From positions 1-32,519 of the forward strand of contig ONAE01000020.1 in the NCBI GenBank assembly GCA_900315695.1: a stretch of DNA of 32,519 nt, in the 5' to 3' direction. The notes beneath the pieces were generated by a model. The model saw nothing but the letters and a program-made list of their open reading frames with translations, ran no database searches and was not told the origin of the DNA. Below are positions 32,228-32,519 of this stretch, piece after piece; within the stretch, counting starts at the first letter, position 1, and the number at the start of each line of letters is the position of its first letter. Source of the DNA: an uncultured Prevotella sp. GTDB taxonomy: Bacteria; Bacteroidota; Bacteroidia; Bacteroidales; Bacteroidaceae. The translations under genes were made by a program, and so were the position numbers.

Positions 32228-32519
32228 ATGAAGAAGTTTATATTTTCAATAATATGCACCCTGCTGCCAATCCTCGCATCGGCGCAGGAACCCTATGCAG
32301 CACTCAGTGAGAACAACACCGTGCTGACATTTTATTACGATGACCAGAAGGCAACTCGCGGTGGTATGGATGTCGGACCGTTTACCGAAGCCCAGCAAAG
32401 AGGCTGGGATGATTACAAAGACAACATACAAACAGTTGTCTTTGACGAGTCATTCGCTAACTGCACGATTACAAGTACAAGTCATTGGTTTTACAGTTCG
32501 GTAAATTCCAGACTGACAA
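32228..32519 (+). CDS. BspA-like leucine-rich-repeat surface protein, 3'-truncated by window edge
   Basis: The ATG at 32228 opens 97 codons that run off the window. The signal peptide MKKFIFSIICTLLPILASA leaves Gln as the predicted mature first residue. The following AALSENNTVLTFYYDDQKAT, then GMDVGPF, IQTVVFDESFANC and TSTSHWFYSS match the N-terminal unit of the large BspA-like LRR family of Prevotella, in which these phrases recur before leucine-rich repeats (the Treponema pallidum LRR type). Members bind host proteins or other cells. It starts 12 bases after lipoprotein B, so it likely belongs to the same operon. Domain content beyond the window is unknown. Confidence 0.8.
   Translation, partial: MKKFIFSIICTLLPILASAQEPYAALSENNTVLTFYYDDQKATRGGMDVGPFTEAQQRGWDDYKDNIQTVVFDESFANCTITSTSHWFYSSVNSRLT

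Noticed and set aside
1-32519. tRNA, rRNA, CRISPR, insertion sequence or phage genes
   Set aside because: No cloverleaf-like segments, repeat-spacer arrays, transposase or integrase motifs were seen; genes fill nearly all of the window.

Overview
The window reads as a chromosomal segment of a Bacteroidota (Bacteroidales) genome, most likely a Prevotella/Segatella-type gut or rumen anaerobe. The evidence is a SusC/SusD pair, tandem BACON lipoproteins, the start of a BspA-like leucine-rich-repeat surface protein, oxygen-independent class III ribonucleotide reductase, and at least thirteen upstream regions carrying the Bacteroidota -7 promoter element TAnnTTTG. Species cannot be fixed from the sequence alone. 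No tRNA, rRNA, CRISPR array, transposase or phage integrase was seen, and no gene-free stretch exceeds 300 bases.

Layout. 1-590: the 3' part of an HU-like DNA-binding protein gene and a 33-residue 'smalltalk'-type small protein with an unusually perfect Shine-Dalgarno sequence. 653-3874 (minus): an Lrp/AsnC regulator, a fused C26-type hydrolase/M19 dipeptidase, and a lipoprotein glutaminyl cyclase, tightly packed as an operon. 3987-6383 (minus): three FKBP-type prolyl isomerases in one operon, predicted for cytoplasm, lipoprotein and periplasm. 6538-7233 (plus): a sirtuin. 7263-11950 (minus): a five-gene operon of an unknown helical protein, rpoN, a PAP2-family membrane protein, purE and a shortened ispG. 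12054-14788 (minus): nrdD-nrdG. 14915-16575 (minus): a U32-family protein and a SufE-like protein.

16670-21761 (plus): a compact SusC-SusD-C1 cysteine protease locus, which looks like a peptide or protein uptake system because the only enzyme is a surface-type lipoprotein protease. 21803-23296 (minus) cysS; 23384-24304 (plus) a bile acid:sodium symporter family protein; 24341-25846 (minus) an acetate/succinate-type CoA transferase; 25925-27921 (minus) a hemolysin III/PAQR protein followed by a DUF3828-YARHG secreted protein.

28029-32519 (plus): a cell-surface accessory region. It starts with a decayed DUF4384 gene fragment. A PEGA-repeat/outer-membrane-barrel protein follows behind a long structured leader, then two tandem triple-BACON lipoproteins and the 5' end of a BspA-like surface protein that runs off the window. 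The PEGA-BACON-BACON-BspA cluster and the SusCD-protease cluster are the best candidates for poorly described systems. A link across the window: the glutaminyl cyclase would act on exported proteins whose mature N-terminus is glutamine, and both the SusC and the BspA-like protein are predicted to expose Gln after signal peptidase cleavage.
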